64,000 nucleotides of DNA, from the NCBI RefSeq assembly GCF_000422665.1, contig NZ_AUGM01000018.1, forward strand, positions 1 through 64,000. Reading direction: 5' to 3'. Below are positions 18,819 through 27,310 of this stretch, piece after piece. The notes below the pieces were generated by a model. It did no database searches, had not been told where the DNA came from, and saw only the letters and a program-made list of their open reading frames with translations. The position numbers and the translations under genes are program-made. This DNA comes from Ferrimonas senticii DSM 18821 (GTDB lineage: Bacteria; Pseudomonadota; Gammaproteobacteria; Enterobacterales; Shewanellaceae). Every line of letters begins with the position of its first letter. The stretch's first letter is position 1.

Positions 18819-18846
18819 TTACTAATTTAACTAGCTAAAATATAAT
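18819..18846 (+). promoter_or_regulatory. Candidate promoter of the two-gene membrane locus
   Basis: A perfect TATAAT lies at 18841-18846 in an AT-rich stretch, with a weak TTACTA 16 bases before it. It stands about 90 bases upstream of the gene starting at 18938. Apart from this and the preceding terminator I see nothing else in 18672-18937. Confidence 0.4.
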
Positions 18847-18937
18847 TCGTAACGATTTTTTGTAGCCTCGAGCTAGATTTAGCCGCAAGGCTTGCTCGCT
18901 CGGATTGTATTTAATTGGTTTATTTCGGGTAGGTAGC

Positions 18938-20857
18938 ATGGCTTACGAACACGGTTCCCTCGACCTTGGGATCCGCAATCCATTTCGCTTTGAAGGGGTG
19001 ATCCGCGCCATTCGCGGTTTATTGACCACGGCGCTGGGGGCAGTGGCGTTACTATCGGTCACTGCTGACGTTGCAGAAAATCATCTGTTTGGCATTGTGA
19101 CCGCCGCCGTTGGCTTTTTGCTGCTGGCCAATGGTCTGTGGGCATTGGGTTCGGGTCTAATGCAAACCTTGCGCTTCTTCGTTGGCCGTAGTGTGCCAAC
19201 CTCATTGGCGTTTAACCACGCCAAGTCGGAAGCCGACAGTGCCAACGCCGAACGCCATGATGTCGCGTACAGCGCCGAGCAGATGGAACAGATGCTGGTT
19301 GGTCGTAAAAACCTGACTTTCAGCGAGCCGCAAGGGCTAATCAGCCGTTTGATTCACACCCTGTTTCCGAAGCTAACCTTCGTACCATATCCGATCCGAA
19401 ATATGGCCCAGCAGCTGACCGACACCGTGGCGCAAACGGTCTTGGCGCTGCTGGCTTATGGTCTAGCTAGCTTTGTGTTAGCCACCGGCTTGATTGGCGA
19501 TAACGGCAGCTTTATTCAGCCGTTGGTGTCGTTCATGTTCTTGGCCTACCTGCTGATCATTTGGTTCACCGCTGGTCGACCAATCTCGCGGCAAGTGGCT
19601 TACAGCACCTTAAATCGCGGCGCTGCCGGCATTGCTCGCACTTTGGTGCTGGCGGTAACTCTGCCGCTGGCGGCAGGATTGGCGATCAATTGGCTGATGT
19701 CGACCATGTTTGACAGCGCCGCAGGTCAAGCGCTGTTTGGCCCGATCGAGCAGATCCGCAGCAGCAGTGATGTGGCGATGGTAAGCGTAGTAACCGCCAT
19801 CTATGACAATGTATCGCTGAGCATGTGGTTGCTGGCACTGGCGCTGTTGGCGCTGCTGTCAGTGGCATTGCTGGCGGTGTTGGTTGGCCACCGTTGTGGT
19901 CAAGCAAGCCCAATTACTGAAGTTTCTGAACTGCGTGAAAACTGGCAGGAGTCGGTACATCCTCGAGAGATTTTCATCAACTTGGACTCGATGGTGTTAG
20001 CTAACCGTCGTTACAAAGAGGTGCCAAACCGAGTTTACCGCCAGCTGATGCCGATGTTGAAAGAGCAGGCCAACGGCAAGGGCGCGTTTTACGGTGAAAC
20101 CATTCAAGAGACCCAACCTCGGGTGAAGCCGATGCCGATGTCGGGATTGCCGAAGCAGCTGCGCATTGCCGGTACCTGTGTTGGTCAGTTACTGATGCTG
20201 GGTTGCGCTTTGGTGCTGTTTAGCCAATACGACAACCTGTTTGCGCTGATTCAGTTGCTGCAACAGGATTTGCCAGAACATGCCGGTGCCCAACAGCTGG
20301 GAACCCAGACCGGTGAATTGATCGCCCTGTTGTTTAATTCCGTGTTGGCGCTGATGGTGCTGGGCTTGTTTGGTCGGCTGTTGACCAACCTAACCCACGT
20401 ATTCTGGAGCGAGATTCAGTTCGAATCGCAGCTTATCTACTTCAAGTGCGAAGGCACCTTTACCGAAAGCACCGTGTCTACCGGCAAAGGGATCTACGAC
20501 TCGACTCAGTCAGAAAACGTTATTGTGCGCTCATCAATGACCCCTTGGGTGATCGTTGCTAAAGCGGTTTCCTGCACCTTTGCAGGAGTCGGCAGCAAAA
20601 ACCTCGAGCAGCCGCGCCACCTGATGGAACTGCACAGCGATGAAGCGGATATGGTTGCTATTGTCGATGATTTACGTGGCTACTTGGCCAGCCGTCAGAC
20701 CATCGCCAATCTCAACACCATGGCGGATCTGGAAGCGGCGGAGCAGATCCATCAGCTTAATCAGCAGACCCGGGCGATGTCGTTACAGCAACCGGCGCAA
20801 ACTACCGCCGCGCTGGGCGCGAATCAGCAATTTCAGTTAGACGATAAGTCAGAATAA
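18938..20857 (+). CDS. Large polytopic membrane protein of unknown function
   Basis: A 639-residue protein that I do not recognise. Hydrophobic helices are at about 27-44, 51-75, 153-177, 181-203, 213-234, 273-297, 389-411 and 431-452, giving eight likely membrane spans. Soluble stretches lie at about 76-150 and 298-388, with a 185-residue hydrophilic C-terminal tail that includes SENVIVRSSMTPWVIVAK and a helical, glutamine-rich end. The ATG at 18938 (after GGGTAGGT) is chosen over a TTG at 18905. The next gene, 46 bases downstream, encodes another membrane protein; the pair ends in a terminator, so they probably act together. No transporter or enzyme signature is visible. Confidence 0.8.
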   Translation: MAYEHGSLDLGIRNPFRFEGVIRAIRGLLTTALGAVALLSVTADVAENHLFGIVTAAVGFLLLANGLWALGSGLMQTLRFFVGRSVPTSLAFNHAKSEADSANAERHDVAYSAEQMEQMLVGRKNLTFSEPQGLISRLIHTLFPKLTFVPYPIRNMAQQLTDTVAQTVLALLAYGLASFVLATGLIGDNGSFIQPLVSFMFLAYLLIIWFTAGRPISRQVAYSTLNRGAAGIARTLVLAVTLPLAAGLAINWLMSTMFDSAAGQALFGPIEQIRSSSDVAMVSVVTAIYDNVSLSMWLLALALLALLSVALLAVLVGHRCGQASPITEVSELRENWQESVHPREIFINLDSMVLANRRYKEVPNRVYRQLMPMLKEQANGKGAFYGETIQETQPRVKPMPMSGLPKQLRIAGTCVGQLLMLGCALVLFSQYDNLFALIQLLQQDLPEHAGAQQLGTQTGELIALLFNSVLALMVLGLFGRLLTNLTHVFWSEIQFESQLIYFKCEGTFTESTVSTGKGIYDSTQSENVIVRSSMTPWVIVAKAVSCTFAGVGSKNLEQPRHLMELHSDEADMVAIVDDLRGYLASRQTIANLNTMADLEAAEQIHQLNQQTRAMSLQQPAQTTAALGANQQFQLDDKSE

Positions 20858-20863
20858 TCGAAC

Positions 20864-20887
20864 TGCTCGGCGCCGTGGCGCCGAGCA
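20864..20887 (+). other. Intercistronic GC-rich hairpin
   Basis: A perfect 11-bp stem TGCTCGGCGCC/GGCGCCGAGCA with a 2-base spacer, between the two membrane-locus genes and just before the second gene's ribosome binding site. There is no T run, so it is more likely to tune stability or translation than to terminate. Confidence 0.6.
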
Positions 20888-20903
20888 CCAGTGAGAGACA
20901 CCA

Positions 20904-21665
20904 ATGAGCTTTGTGGCTTTTAATTACGACTTCAAAATCGGTCGAAAACAACACACTGGCGAATTTCAAACCGTAACTGGTATGTACGCCGGTGGCTCCA
21001 TTGAAACCACCACAACCACCGAAAATGGCACAACGTCGACTCGGCATAACACCACCATCAACGTGCGAACCGTGGATGGCAAAGTTAAATCGGTGGTTAA
21101 GAGCGGTAAAATTAACATTCCGGGCAGCTCCGCGGTAACCATCTTCTACTATCCGAAAGGCAGTTACCTATATCCCTATGATGTTTACATTCACGATACT
21201 GAGAAACTGTATTCGCTAGGTAAAGCGGAGCAGAAAGGGGCACGTCGAGCTCTGAGCGGTTGGAACCCGCTGCAACGTTTGTGGGGGCGCTTGATCGATG
21301 CGGTTTATATCGTATCGATGTTTGCGTTAGCGCTGTTGGCATTTGGTTGGTCTGAGCGCGTGATGCGCTTTGAGGATCTGTACTGTTTCCTGATCGCTGG
21401 CGCCGCATTTTTCGCTTCAGCTTATGCCTTGGTGATCCCCGCTCGCTGGCTTGGCGGTACCTTCAGCTACTACGGTATGCTGGAAGCGGAACTCAATAAA
21501 CTGGGTTTTGCGCGGGCGGCAGAAATTGATCGTCAGCTTAATCAAGGTCGCAATCAGGTCGACGACGTAGACCATGGTGCCGGCATGAGCTTCGCTGACG
21601 GTACGGTACTTTCTGCGACTAGCTCTGGTCAGTCGGAATCTGCCGACTTTAAACCGATGTTTTAG
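20904..21665 (+). CDS. Unknown protein with soluble N-terminal domain and two membrane helices
   Basis: A 253-residue protein of unknown family. Residues 1-105 are polar and beta-rich, with a threonine-rich strand (IETTTTTENGTTSTRHNTT) and a segment containing GKINIPGSSAVTIFYYPKG. Two hydrophobic helices at about 130-150 and 158-180 follow, then a polar helical tail. There is no signal peptide. Internal beta-repeats before a membrane hairpin suggest a cytoplasmic sensing or assembly domain tethered to the membrane. It is the second gene of a two-gene unit with the 639-residue membrane protein and is followed by a terminator and a MITE copy. Confidence 0.75.
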   Translation: MSFVAFNYDFKIGRKQHTGEFQTVTGMYAGGSIETTTTTENGTTSTRHNTTINVRTVDGKVKSVVKSGKINIPGSSAVTIFYYPKGSYLYPYDVYIHDTEKLYSLGKAEQKGARRALSGWNPLQRLWGRLIDAVYIVSMFALALLAFGWSERVMRFEDLYCFLIAGAAFFASAYALVIPARWLGGTFSYYGMLEAELNKLGFARAAEIDRQLNQGRNQVDDVDHGAGMSFADGTVLSATSSGQSESADFKPMF

Positions 21666-21694
21666 CGCCAGCAACGTGTAAGCAAACACCACTG

Positions 21695-21728
21695 AAGCCC
21701 CGCAGTTCAACCTGCGGGGCTTTTCGTT
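21695..21728 (+). terminator. Intrinsic terminator of the two-gene membrane locus
   Basis: An 11-bp stem AAGCCCCGCAG/CTGCGGGGCTT with a 6-base loop, followed by TTCGTTT. The MITE copy 2 starts four bases later. Confidence 0.9.
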
Positions 21729-21731
21729 TAT

Positions 21732-21978
21732 TAGGGCGTGTTGACCTTTGCCGTATATTTTTGCGCCCATCATTGGCTACTTTTGAAAGCAACTTGAACT
21801 TGGTCGGTTTGTATTGCTGATCCGTGGTCACTGAGGGGCGCCTTGCAGGGTCGGACTAGCAGCTGTCACTCTTCGTCATACGATTTCGACGTAGAGCGAC
21901 TATGCCTTCAATCGCAATCCTCGATTGACAGCCGCCATCCTCGACCAAATTATGAACATCAAACGTCAACACGCCCTA
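21732..21978. repeat. 247-bp MITE-like element, copy 2
   Basis: Same orientation, length and terminal inverted repeats (TAGGGCGTGTTGAC / GTCAACACGCCCTA) as copy 1 at 9084-9330, with about 16 substitutions and no indels between them by hand alignment. The stretch from the conserved ACGATTTCGACGTAGAG to the right end is the best conserved. No reading frame is shared convincingly. Confidence 0.85.
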
Positions 21979-22181
21979 GTAACTCAATAACTCAATGAAA
22001 TTTTCCAATTTATTTAAATAGATTGATCGGCTATTTGTTGATTAATTTAAGGTTATTAGTGGCTTATTTGTTTGTTGATGACGGCGTAAATCTTTTAAGG
22101 TCGCTGACTTGGCAACTGTACCCTACGCTTTGCGATGCTGGATTATTAACTTGGGCTAATTCACGCCAAATTGGAGTGCAG
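21979..22181 (+). other. AT-rich leader before the 1291-residue protein gene
   Basis: This 203-base stretch is clearly more AT-rich than its surroundings and begins with a short direct repeat (AACTCAAT twice). It probably holds the promoter of the downstream gene, but no -35/-10 pair stands out. The frame of the downstream gene stays open here from 22023, yet codes no family-like sequence, and a ribosome site GGAG precedes the ATG at 22182. Confidence 0.5.
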
Positions 22182-25100
22182 ATGAACCGCGTCCGTTTGA
22201 TTACGACAAGCCGCTTGACCGTGTACCTCTGTGGATGGCTAGCCTTGCTGATAAGCATGTTACCCTTTACCGATGCGGCGGACTCGGTCGGCTTTAATGG
22301 CAGCGGTGGTCATGGCCAAATTGAGCCGTGGCAACCACAGGGGGATTACAAAATTGTCGCGTGGTTGTCGGAATTAAATCCAAATGCCGATGCAAAGACG
22401 ATGCTGTTAAGTAATAGTTTGAATTCAAACTATCTAATGTTCACTCATAATTCATTGCAACTGCAATTTGGTGGCAGTTATCCAGGTATTTGGAATAAGT
22501 TTAATTTTAATCAAACCAATTATTTAGAAGTTGAAGTCAGTGACGGCAAATTGATTGCCAGCGATGGCGATAGCGTGGCCAGTGTCAGCAACGCGGCGAT
22601 TGTGCCAACCCAAAGCCGCTTTGATTGGCTGTTCCGCCGTGGTGGCGGCTACTCTCGCGGTTGGCTCGATGGTTTGGCATTGATTGATCTAGAGAACCCA
22701 GACAATTCGCGAGCCTACGCTTTCGACCGGCAACGTGGAGTGGTGCAGGTTGGCGGTCAAGCCGATGCGAAAGCACTCATCAACGTCGGCGAACAAGATT
22801 GGCGCAGCAGTTCGTTGGTGATCGAAAATCCGATGCCAAGTCACTTTGATGATGAGCAATGGCTACAAGCTTTTTATCCAGACCAAGTTGCACCGGATCC
22901 CGACGATGGCAAACCGCCACTGCAAACATCGCTGGCGACGGTGCAATTTGATGGCAAGCAGAGTTATGCCGCGATTGATGCCTGGGTTCCGTCCGGCAAA
23001 TTTACGGTGATCGCTTATCTGGACAAGGTTAATCCCAATGTTGGCACCTTGAATATGCTGCTAAGCAGTTCCAACACCTCGGAATATTTGGCATTTAGCC
23101 ATAACAATGTGCAGGGTAAGTGGGGCCCAAGTTTTCCCGGCATATGGAACAAATTTGCGTTCAATAAAACCAACTATATCGAGATAACCGTCGACCACGG
23201 CAGCATGCAGGTGAGCGATGGCATCGCCACCGCCAGCGTAAAATCGACGGTGATCGATCCAACTTCGGTAGCCTACGACTGGGTGTTTCGCCGAGGCGGC
23301 GGATTCTTCTTGGGAGCGCTGCAGTCGTTGACCCTCATTGACCACAGCAATCCGAAAAACTCACGCTCCTATGCGATGGATAAGCAGCTGGGAATGCTCG
23401 AGGTAAACGACAATGCAGGACAGTTGTACGGTCTAACCCAAAGCAGTTGGCTGGCAGCGCAGCGAACCATTGAAAACCCCGCGCCAGATCACTTTTCTGC
23501 TGCGGCCTGGCAACGAGTTTATGGTGTGGACTCCAGCACCGATCCTGATACCGGTGTGCCTGATCCTGATCCTGATCCTGATCCTGACCCTGAGCCCGAC
23601 CCCAACCCCAACCCAGACCCAGACCCCGACCCCGACCCCGATCCTCCAGCACCGAAGTTGCAGTACGCCGTTAGCTTTGGTGACAAAAGTTACGCCGTGA
23701 TCCCCAAATGGCGCCCAAGTGGTCGCTACAAAGTGATCGCCTATCTGCGTGGGTTAAACCCAGATCCCGACAGCTACAGCTTTTTGCTGTCCGATTCTTC
23801 GAATAATAACTATCTGTCGTTTAACCATAAATCGGTTAAAGGCCAGTGGCAGAACAAGTATCCGGGGATCTACGGCAAGTTCGATTTTGCCAAACACGGC
23901 TATATCGAATACCTGATTGAAGCGGGCAAAATGACGGTGACCGATGGCTATGCCAGCGCCTCTGTCAGTAATGCGGCCATCAATCCCACCTTACTGAGCT
24001 TTGATTGGATATTCCGTCGTGGTGGCAGTTACTCCACTGCCACGTTGCAATCGCTGACGTTGCTCGATCTGCAGCGGCCAAGTAACTCTCGCTCGTACAC
24101 CTTTAATCAGCAGCAACAGTTGGTGGAGGTTAATGGCCATGATGGCGAGTTGATTGCAGTCGCCGCCGATCGACTGCTGACCAGTGATCTGCAGATCGAC
24201 AATGTCGCGCCGGATCACTTTAGCGAGGATAAATGGCAGGCGCTGTATGGTGGCGGGGGGCCATCAGTGCCAGATCCTGACCCAGAACCAGAACCGGATC
24301 CTAATCCTGACCCCGAACCGGACCCAGATCCCGATCCTGATCCGCTGCCACCACCGCCGGTTCCCGATGGTGGCGAGGAACTCTACCTGTCTGATAATAA
24401 GCGCGAGTTGCGCTTTAATGGTCGTAATGCCTATTTCGATTTTCAGCGTTGGGCGCCCGCTGCGGCTTATCGTGTGGCGGCCTGGGTTAAACCACAGGAT
24501 CAGCAACCGGTCTATATCGTCAGCGGCGGTGATGGCTATCTGGCAATCACCAACAGTGACTTTATCGGCGTGTTTGATGGCCATCAAATTCGGATGGCAA
24601 ACCTATTCGCCTTTGATGAAACCGGTTACGTCGACATTTACCTCAAGCGAGGAGCGATTACCGTCAGTGATGGACGGATCCACAACACCGTGGTTAGTTC
24701 TCGCATCGATTATCAGGCCTACGATGTGTCGATGCGTTACGGCAACGATTACAGCGCGGCGTTATTGCAGGGATTAGCGTTGATTGATTACTCCAATGAC
24801 GACCGGATGCGCGCCTACAGTTTCGATGACAGCTATCAGATCCAAGAAAACAGCAGCGCGCCAAGCCGTGAGAATCGTTTGCATGGGATCAGCGATAACG
24901 ATTGGCAGCCACCGAGCTTTGGGGTGTTTGCGCCGCAAGGAGCGATCCGTAGTCAAGCGGACTGGGACAAGGAGTTTGCCCACTATTCACGCCGTGGGCG
25001 ACCGCTGCTCAGCGGCACTAATGGTAATGATAACGACAGCTTCCCGTGGCACGGGCACTATTGGTTACGTGCTTACCTGATGATGGCAGCCACCTATGAG

Positions 25101-26057
25101 GACGATAAGTACCTCGATTATGCCGTCGAACTGACGGAGCACATGCTCTATTACACTGACGCTAAGCGGGCCAAACGCGGCGAATTGAACATTGCTAAAC
25201 AGCCCTATGCTAACGCCCCGAAGGCCTACTTGTTGGATAGACGGTTGGTGGGTGACGGCTGGCGCCGTCCCTTTAACGGTTATCGTTTGACGGTACTGAC
25301 CGATGGGCAAGTGCTCAATGCCATTATGCGGGTGGTGGATTACATTAAAACCCATCAGAAACAGGACTATATGGCGCTAGCCGATGATTTCTTGGCACAG
25401 GCCCAAGCGATTGTTAATAACCACAATAGCTCGTTTAGTAACTCTAAAAACGCCGAAGTCGCTGGTTCCTATTTCTATGTCAACGACAAGAACGACCTGT
25501 TTGGTAACGGCGGCTTGTACTCCAACCCGTTGCCATACAATCACAACCTGACCTTAGCGGTGGCGATGATCTACATCGATAAGTGGCAAGAAGGCGGCGA
25601 TGCGGCGATGCGCGCTAAGGTCGAGGAGATTGTCCGTTTCTTCGAATCGCACCTGCAATACGGTGACGATGGCACCTGCGAGTGGAATTACGCTTTTGAT
25701 GTGAATGGTAATGTTAAGCCAGAAGACAGCAGTCATGGCCATATGGATGTCGGCTTTTTGCTGGTAGCCAATCAAGAGGGGTATGTCAGCGATGATCTGT
25801 TGCAGTGCATGACCCTAACCCTAACCGAGCGGGTATTCGTTGCCCCCGGTGTGGTTGCGTACGATGTACTGGGCACGGGCATCGCCAGCGAAATGGATCA
25901 GTTGGCGCTAACCTATGATTGGTCTGACTTAAGCCGGATTGACCCTCGGATCCAGCAGATGAGCCAATTTGTGTTGTACAACTTTGGTGATCCCGATTGG
26001 TCGCGAGCGTTCTTTGGCTGGGCTACCCAACTGTATTGGCAGCAACACGCAAACTAG
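22182..26057 (+). CDS. Secreted four-repeat protein with Pro-Asp linkers and helical toroid-like C-terminal domain
   Basis: A 1291-residue exported protein, not recognised as a whole. Residues 1-33 are a signal peptide. Four related units of about 170-195 residues follow, at about 35-225, 254-446, 495-690 and 743-910. The first three share PGIWNKF/PGIYGKF, then VSDG or TDG, then DW-x-FRRGG and NSR-x-Y. The pattern suggests beta-sandwich LamG-like carbohydrate-binding modules; unit four is the most divergent. Linkers at about 460-488 and 697-727 are Pro-Asp repeats. Residues about 914-1291 are helical, with WHGHYWLRAYLMMA, DGQVLNAIMRVVDYI, NHNLTLAVAMIYIDKW and SSHGHMDVGFLLV. This recalls (alpha/alpha)-barrel glycosidases, lyases or epimerases. 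There is no sorting anchor at the C-terminus. Function is inferred only: binding and perhaps cleaving a surface or environmental polysaccharide. Confidence 0.8.
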   Translation: MNRVRLITTSRLTVYLCGWLALLISMLPFTDAADSVGFNGSGGHGQIEPWQPQGDYKIVAWLSELNPNADAKTMLLSNSLNSNYLMFTHNSLQLQFGGSYPGIWNKFNFNQTNYLEVEVSDGKLIASDGDSVASVSNAAIVPTQSRFDWLFRRGGGYSRGWLDGLALIDLENPDNSRAYAFDRQRGVVQVGGQADAKALINVGEQDWRSSSLVIENPMPSHFDDEQWLQAFYPDQVAPDPDDGKPPLQTSLATVQFDGKQSYAAIDAWVPSGKFTVIAYLDKVNPNVGTLNMLLSSSNTSEYLAFSHNNVQGKWGPSFPGIWNKFAFNKTNYIEITVDHGSMQVSDGIATASVKSTVIDPTSVAYDWVFRRGGGFFLGALQSLTLIDHSNPKNSRSYAMDKQLGMLEVNDNAGQLYGLTQSSWLAAQRTIENPAPDHFSAAAWQRVYGVDSSTDPDTGVPDPDPDPDPDPEPDPNPNPDPDPDPDPDPPAPKLQYAVSFGDKSYAVIPKWRPSGRYKVIAYLRGLNPDPDSYSFLLSDSSNNNYLSFNHKSVKGQWQNKYPGIYGKFDFAKHGYIEYLIEAGKMTVTDGYASASVSNAAINPTLLSFDWIFRRGGSYSTATLQSLTLLDLQRPSNSRSYTFNQQQQLVEVNGHDGELIAVAADRLLTSDLQIDNVAPDHFSEDKWQALYGGGGPSVPDPDPEPEPDPNPDPEPDPDPDPDPLPPPPVPDGGEELYLSDNKRELRFNGRNAYFDFQRWAPAAAYRVAAWVKPQDQQPVYIVSGGDGYLAITNSDFIGVFDGHQIRMANLFAFDETGYVDIYLKRGAITVSDGRIHNTVVSSRIDYQAYDVSMRYGNDYSAALLQGLALIDYSNDDRMRAYSFDDSYQIQENSSAPSRENRLHGISDNDWQPPSFGVFAPQGAIRSQADWDKEFAHYSRRGRPLLSGTNGNDNDSFPWHGHYWLRAYLMMAATYEDDKYLDYAVELTEHMLYYTDAKRAKRGELNIAKQPYANAPKAYLLDRRLVGDGWRRPFNGYRLTVLTDGQVLNAIMRVVDYIKTHQKQDYMALADDFLAQAQAIVNNHNSSFSNSKNAEVAGSYFYVNDKNDLFGNGGLYSNPLPYNHNLTLAVAMIYIDKWQEGGDAAMRAKVEEIVRFFESHLQYGDDGTCEWNYAFDVNGNVKPEDSSHGHMDVGFLLVANQEGYVSDDLLQCMTLTLTERVFVAPGVVAYDVLGTGIASEMDQLALTYDWSDLSRIDPRIQQMSQFVLYNFGDPDWSRAFFGWATQLYWQQHAN
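23559..23645 (+). repeat. Degenerate hexamer repeat coding the first Pro-Asp linker
   Basis: About fourteen Asp-Pro dipeptides (some Glu-Pro or Asn-Pro) are encoded by units such as GATCCT, GACCCC and AACCCC. The 5' part is nearly pure GATCCT, and codon choice drifts to GACCCC at the 3' side. This suggests recent slippage at one end and older units at the other. Confidence 0.8.
24270..24360 (+). repeat. Degenerate hexamer repeat coding the second Pro-Asp linker
   Basis: Asp/Glu/Asn-Pro dipeptides again, ending in a proline run (LPPPPVP). The mix of GATCCT, GAACCA, GAACCG and GACCCC codons is more degenerate than in the first linker. It separates unit three from unit four of the large exported protein. 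Confidence 0.75.
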
Positions 26058-26074
26058 CTTTGGTCGTTAGTAAC

Positions 26075-26107
26075 AAAAACGCCAACCGGTATGCGGTTGG
26101 CGTTTTT
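26075..26107. terminator. Bidirectional terminator
   Basis: A 13-bp perfect stem AAAAACGCCAACC/GGTTGGCGTTTTT with a 7-base loop, T-rich on both strands. It serves the large exported protein gene (plus) and the convergent isocitrate dehydrogenase gene (minus). Confidence 0.93.
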
Positions 26108-26123
26108 GGTGGTGTAGCCAAGG

Positions 26124-27134
26124 TTAACGCAGACGAGCGATGATGGCGTCAGTAAAGGCTTTGGTTCCGGCGTTGCCGCCTAGGTCTTTGGTGACACACT
26201 CACCGGCGGCGATGGTGTCTTGGACGGCGGTGCGGATCAGTGCCGCCTTGTCGCCCATGCCAAGGTACTCCAGCATCTGAATCGCCCCCAGAATAATTGC
26301 GGTTGGGTTGGCTAAGTCTTGGCCGGCGATGTCGGGGGCACTGCCATGCACCGCTTCAAAGATAGCGCTGTTGTCACCGATGTTGGCGCCAGGCGCCATC
26401 CCCAAACCACCCACCAAGCCTGCGCACAGGTCTGACAAAATGTCGCCAAACAGGTTGGTAGTAACGATGACATCGAATTGGGAAGGATCCATCACCAACT
26501 TCATGCAGGTGGCATCAACGATCATCTCTTCCGATTGAATGTCTGGGTAGCGTTCGCCCACTTCACGGGCCACTTTCAAAAACAACCCCGAGGTAGTCTT
26601 CATTATGTTGGCTTTGTGAACCGCGGTGACTTTTTTGCGACCCTCTTTGCGTGCCAACTCATAGGCAAAGGTACAGATCCGCTCGGCGCCCTCGCGGGTG
26701 ATGATGCTTTTGGCTTCCGCCAACAGGCCATCTTCACTGATGATCTGGCCGGCACCGGAATACATCCCTTCGGTGTTTTCCCGAACGGTGATGATATCAA
26801 CGTTGTCGTAACGGGCTTGGGTGCCTTTAAGTGACAGCACCGGACGGACGTTAGCATACAGATTAAACTGTTTGCGTAGGCTGACGTTAATTGAGCTAAA
26901 GCCAGCACCAATTGGGGTGGTTAGTGGCCCTTTCAGGGTTGCCGGGTTTTGGGCAATTAAATCGAGGGTTTGCTGTGGTACCAGTTCGCCATACTTTTCT
27001 AGGGCAGCAAGACCGGCATCAGTGTAGTCGTATTCAAAGTTACAACCGGCCGCATCTAAAACTTTGACGGTGGCCTCGACGATATCAGGGCCAATGCCGT
27101 CTCCGGGGATAACGGTAATGCGAGTAGCGGACAT
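26124..27134 (-). CDS. Isocitrate dehydrogenase, NAD-dependent type
   Basis: A 336-residue member of the isocitrate/isopropylmalate dehydrogenase family, about 80 residues shorter than the NADP enzyme Icd. The substrate loop SSINVSLRKQFNLYANVRP and the REnTEG motif (VRENTEGMYSG) point to isocitrate rather than isopropylmalate. The metal-binding aspartates are in TTNLFGDILSDLC and the cofactor loop is EAVHGSAPDIAGQDLANPTA. The short form and this loop suggest NAD rather than NADP. It would convert isocitrate to 2-oxoglutarate in the TCA cycle. A tartrate or homoisocitrate dehydrogenase is a less likely alternative. Confidence 0.88.
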   Translation of the reverse strand: MSATRITVIPGDGIGPDIVEATVKVLDAAGCNFEYDYTDAGLAALEKYGELVPQQTLDLIAQNPATLKGPLTTPIGAGFSSINVSLRKQFNLYANVRPVLSLKGTQARYDNVDIITVRENTEGMYSGAGQIISEDGLLAEAKSIITREGAERICTFAYELARKEGRKKVTAVHKANIMKTTSGLFLKVAREVGERYPDIQSEEMIVDATCMKLVMDPSQFDVIVTTNLFGDILSDLCAGLVGGLGMAPGANIGDNSAIFEAVHGSAPDIAGQDLANPTAIILGAIQMLEYLGMGDKAALIRTAVQDTIAAGECVTKDLGGNAGTKAFTDAIIARLR

Positions 27135-27310
27135 AGTGACTTCCTTCCACGAGTGTCGTGTGTTTTTATGGCCCGCCTCTTATCCTTATCAGCAATGACA
27201 GGGTTGGGGGGCTTTGTTAGCATGAGCGCGCTAAGCATACCGACTTTTACTCAAGTCTTACAGGCGATTAGCTAATTTGACACAACAGCGGAACGTAAAA
27301 AGGGGCCGAG

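Noticed and set aside
22023-22181. Upstream extension of the large exported protein
   Set aside because: It would put 53 residues before a good signal peptide; a ribosome site precedes the ATG at 22182.
23559-23645. Considered whether the repeat tract is a CRISPR or minisatellite
   Set aside because: There are no spacers; the units are in frame hexamers coding Asp-Pro within a continuous gene.
23335-23652. Repetitive Gly/Arg/Asp-Gln frame opposite the Pro-Asp linker
   Set aside because: It simply mirrors the hexamer repeat on the other strand.
26124-27134. Call as 3-isopropylmalate dehydrogenase (leuB)
   Set aside because: The substrate loop (SSINVSLRK) fits isocitrate enzymes and there are no leu genes nearby.
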